The notes under the pieces are model-generated. The model was not told the DNA's origin and searched no databases. It saw only the letters and a program-made list of their open reading frames with translations. Source: JBOGED01 sp050743625 (GTDB taxonomy: Bacteria > Actinomycetota > Nitriliruptoria > Euzebyales > Egibacteraceae). From it: 5,978 bases of DNA. Both the position numbers and the translations under genes were made by a program. This document shows, piece by piece, positions 5,269 to 5,978 of this stretch; position 1 is the first letter of the stretch; every line of letters starts with the position of its first letter. The stretch covers positions 1 through 5,978 of the forward strand of contig JBOGED010000232.1 of NCBI GenBank assembly GCA_050743625.1. Reading direction: 5' to 3'.

Positions 5269-5946
5269 CTACGTGGGGAGGCGCCAGTCGACGGGTTCGG
5301 CGGCCTGGGCGGCGAGCAGCGCGTTCGCCCGGCTGAACGGCCGGGACCCGAAGAAGCCGCGGTCGGCCGACATCGGGCTGGGGTGCGGGCTTTCGATCGC
5401 CTCCGCGGCGCCGAGCATGGGCCGCAAGCCGCGGGCGTCGGCGCCCCACAAGATGGCGACCAGCGGACGGTCCCGCGCCACGAGCGCCCGGATCGCCTGC
5501 TCGGTCACCTCCTCCCACCCGATGTTGCGGTGGGAGCCTGGCGCGCCCGGGCGGACGGTGAGAACCCGGTTGAGCAGCATCACACCCTGCTCCGCCCAGG
5601 GGGAGAGGTCACCGGTGGCCGGTGGCGGGTAGCCGAGATCGTCGCGGTACTCGCGGAAGATGTTCTGCAAGCTCTTGGGCAGCGGGTGGACGTCAGGCGC
5701 GACCGAGAAGCACAACCCGATCGCGTGCCCTGGGGTCGGGTAGGGATCCTGCCCCACGAGCAGGACCTTCACATCGTCGAGCGGTTGCTGGAAGGCGGCG
5801 AGGATGCGGTTGCCGGCCGGCAGGAACCGTCGCCCGGCCGCCTGCTCGGAGCGCAGGAAGCCTCCAAGCGCCTCCAAGCGCTCGCCAACCCTGGCCAGCG
5901 CCTCAGGCCAGCCGGGCCCCACCGCCGAGGAAAGATCAGGAGTCAT
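5269..5946 (-). CDS. ung: Uracil-DNA glycosylase, family 1
   Basis: This 225-residue enzyme removes uracil from DNA as the first step of base-excision repair. Motif A, GQDPYPTPGHA, is at about residues 65-75, with Asp67 the water-activating residue; the proline after GQDPY is the usual actinobacterial form. Phe80 in CFSV is placed to stack on uracil. The late catalytic motif is HPSPMS (188-193): His188 is present, but the leucine that normally enters the DNA duplex (HPSPLS) is methionine (codon at 5373-5371). GFFGSRPFSRAN and the C-terminal VDWRLP follow as expected, and the length matches actinobacterial Ung. The ATG at 5946 is chosen because it aligns with the usual MT...GW start and has GGTGA 5 bases upstream; a GTG at 5955 with AGGAAGG 11 bases upstream is the alternative, adding three residues. 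It converges on the BTAD regulator across a shared terminator. Confidence 0.96.
   Translation of the reverse strand: MTPDLSSAVGPGWPEALARVGERLEALGGFLRSEQAAGRRFLPAGNRILAAFQQPLDDVKVLLVGQDPYPTPGHAIGLCFSVAPDVHPLPKSLQNIFREYRDDLGYPPPATGDLSPWAEQGVMLLNRVLTVRPGAPGSHRNIGWEEVTEQAIRALVARDRPLVAILWGADARGLRPMLGAAEAIESPHPSPMSADRGFFGSRPFSRANALLAAQAAEPVDWRLPT
5861..5880. repeat. Exact 10-bp tandem repeat inside ung
   Basis: CCTCCAAGCG occurs twice in direct succession within the N-terminal coding part of ung, in the ERLEALGG segment. Because the unit is not a multiple of three, gain or loss of one copy would shift the frame. The protein aligns normally through this segment, so it is not a recent insertion. Confidence 0.8.
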
Positions 5947-5978
5947 GGTGGTCACCGGCAGGTCGACCTTCCTTGCTC

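Overview
The window comes from a GC-rich actinobacterium (Actinomycetota). The uracil-DNA glycosylase carries the GQDPYPTPGHA signature and overall layout of the actinobacterial Ung branch. The long regulator is a winged-helix/BTAD/ATPase/TPR protein of a type common in actinobacteria, and codons end strongly in G or C. The genus cannot be told from this sequence.

Layout from left to right. Bases 1-321 (minus) hold the N-terminal 107 residues of a cation diffusion facilitator (CDF) metal transporter that runs off the window edge. Only 10 bases upstream of it, and reading the same way, is a complete FAD-dependent oxidoreductase of the phytoene-dehydrogenase/PYROXD2-like group (332-1771, minus); the two are probably one operon. 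A 114-bp divergent spacer with a 26-bp operator-like dyad separates that operon from a 41-residue ORF read rightward (1886-2011). A gene-free stretch of about 430 bp follows. It contains two related hairpins in opposite orientation (2228-2323), a smaller dyad (2138-2156) and repeated CGTTACG heptamers. It leads into a 924-residue SARP-like regulator with an AAA-type ATPase and TPR repeats (2441-5215, plus). A GC-rich bipartite hairpin (5217-5258) lies between this gene and ung (5269-5946, minus), and probably terminates both convergent transcripts.

How the parts may fit together: the genes look like separate units (metal transport plus flavin oxidoreductase, a small unknown protein, a large signal-responsive regulator, and base-excision DNA repair) rather than one pathway. 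I see no phage, CRISPR, transposase or toxin-antitoxin module. The structure not explained by genes is concentrated at 1772-2440. The most useful leads are the inverted hairpin pair, the small ORF whose stop may be a recent nonsense change, the single TTA codon in the regulator, and a Leu-to-Met change in the DNA-intercalating loop of Ung.
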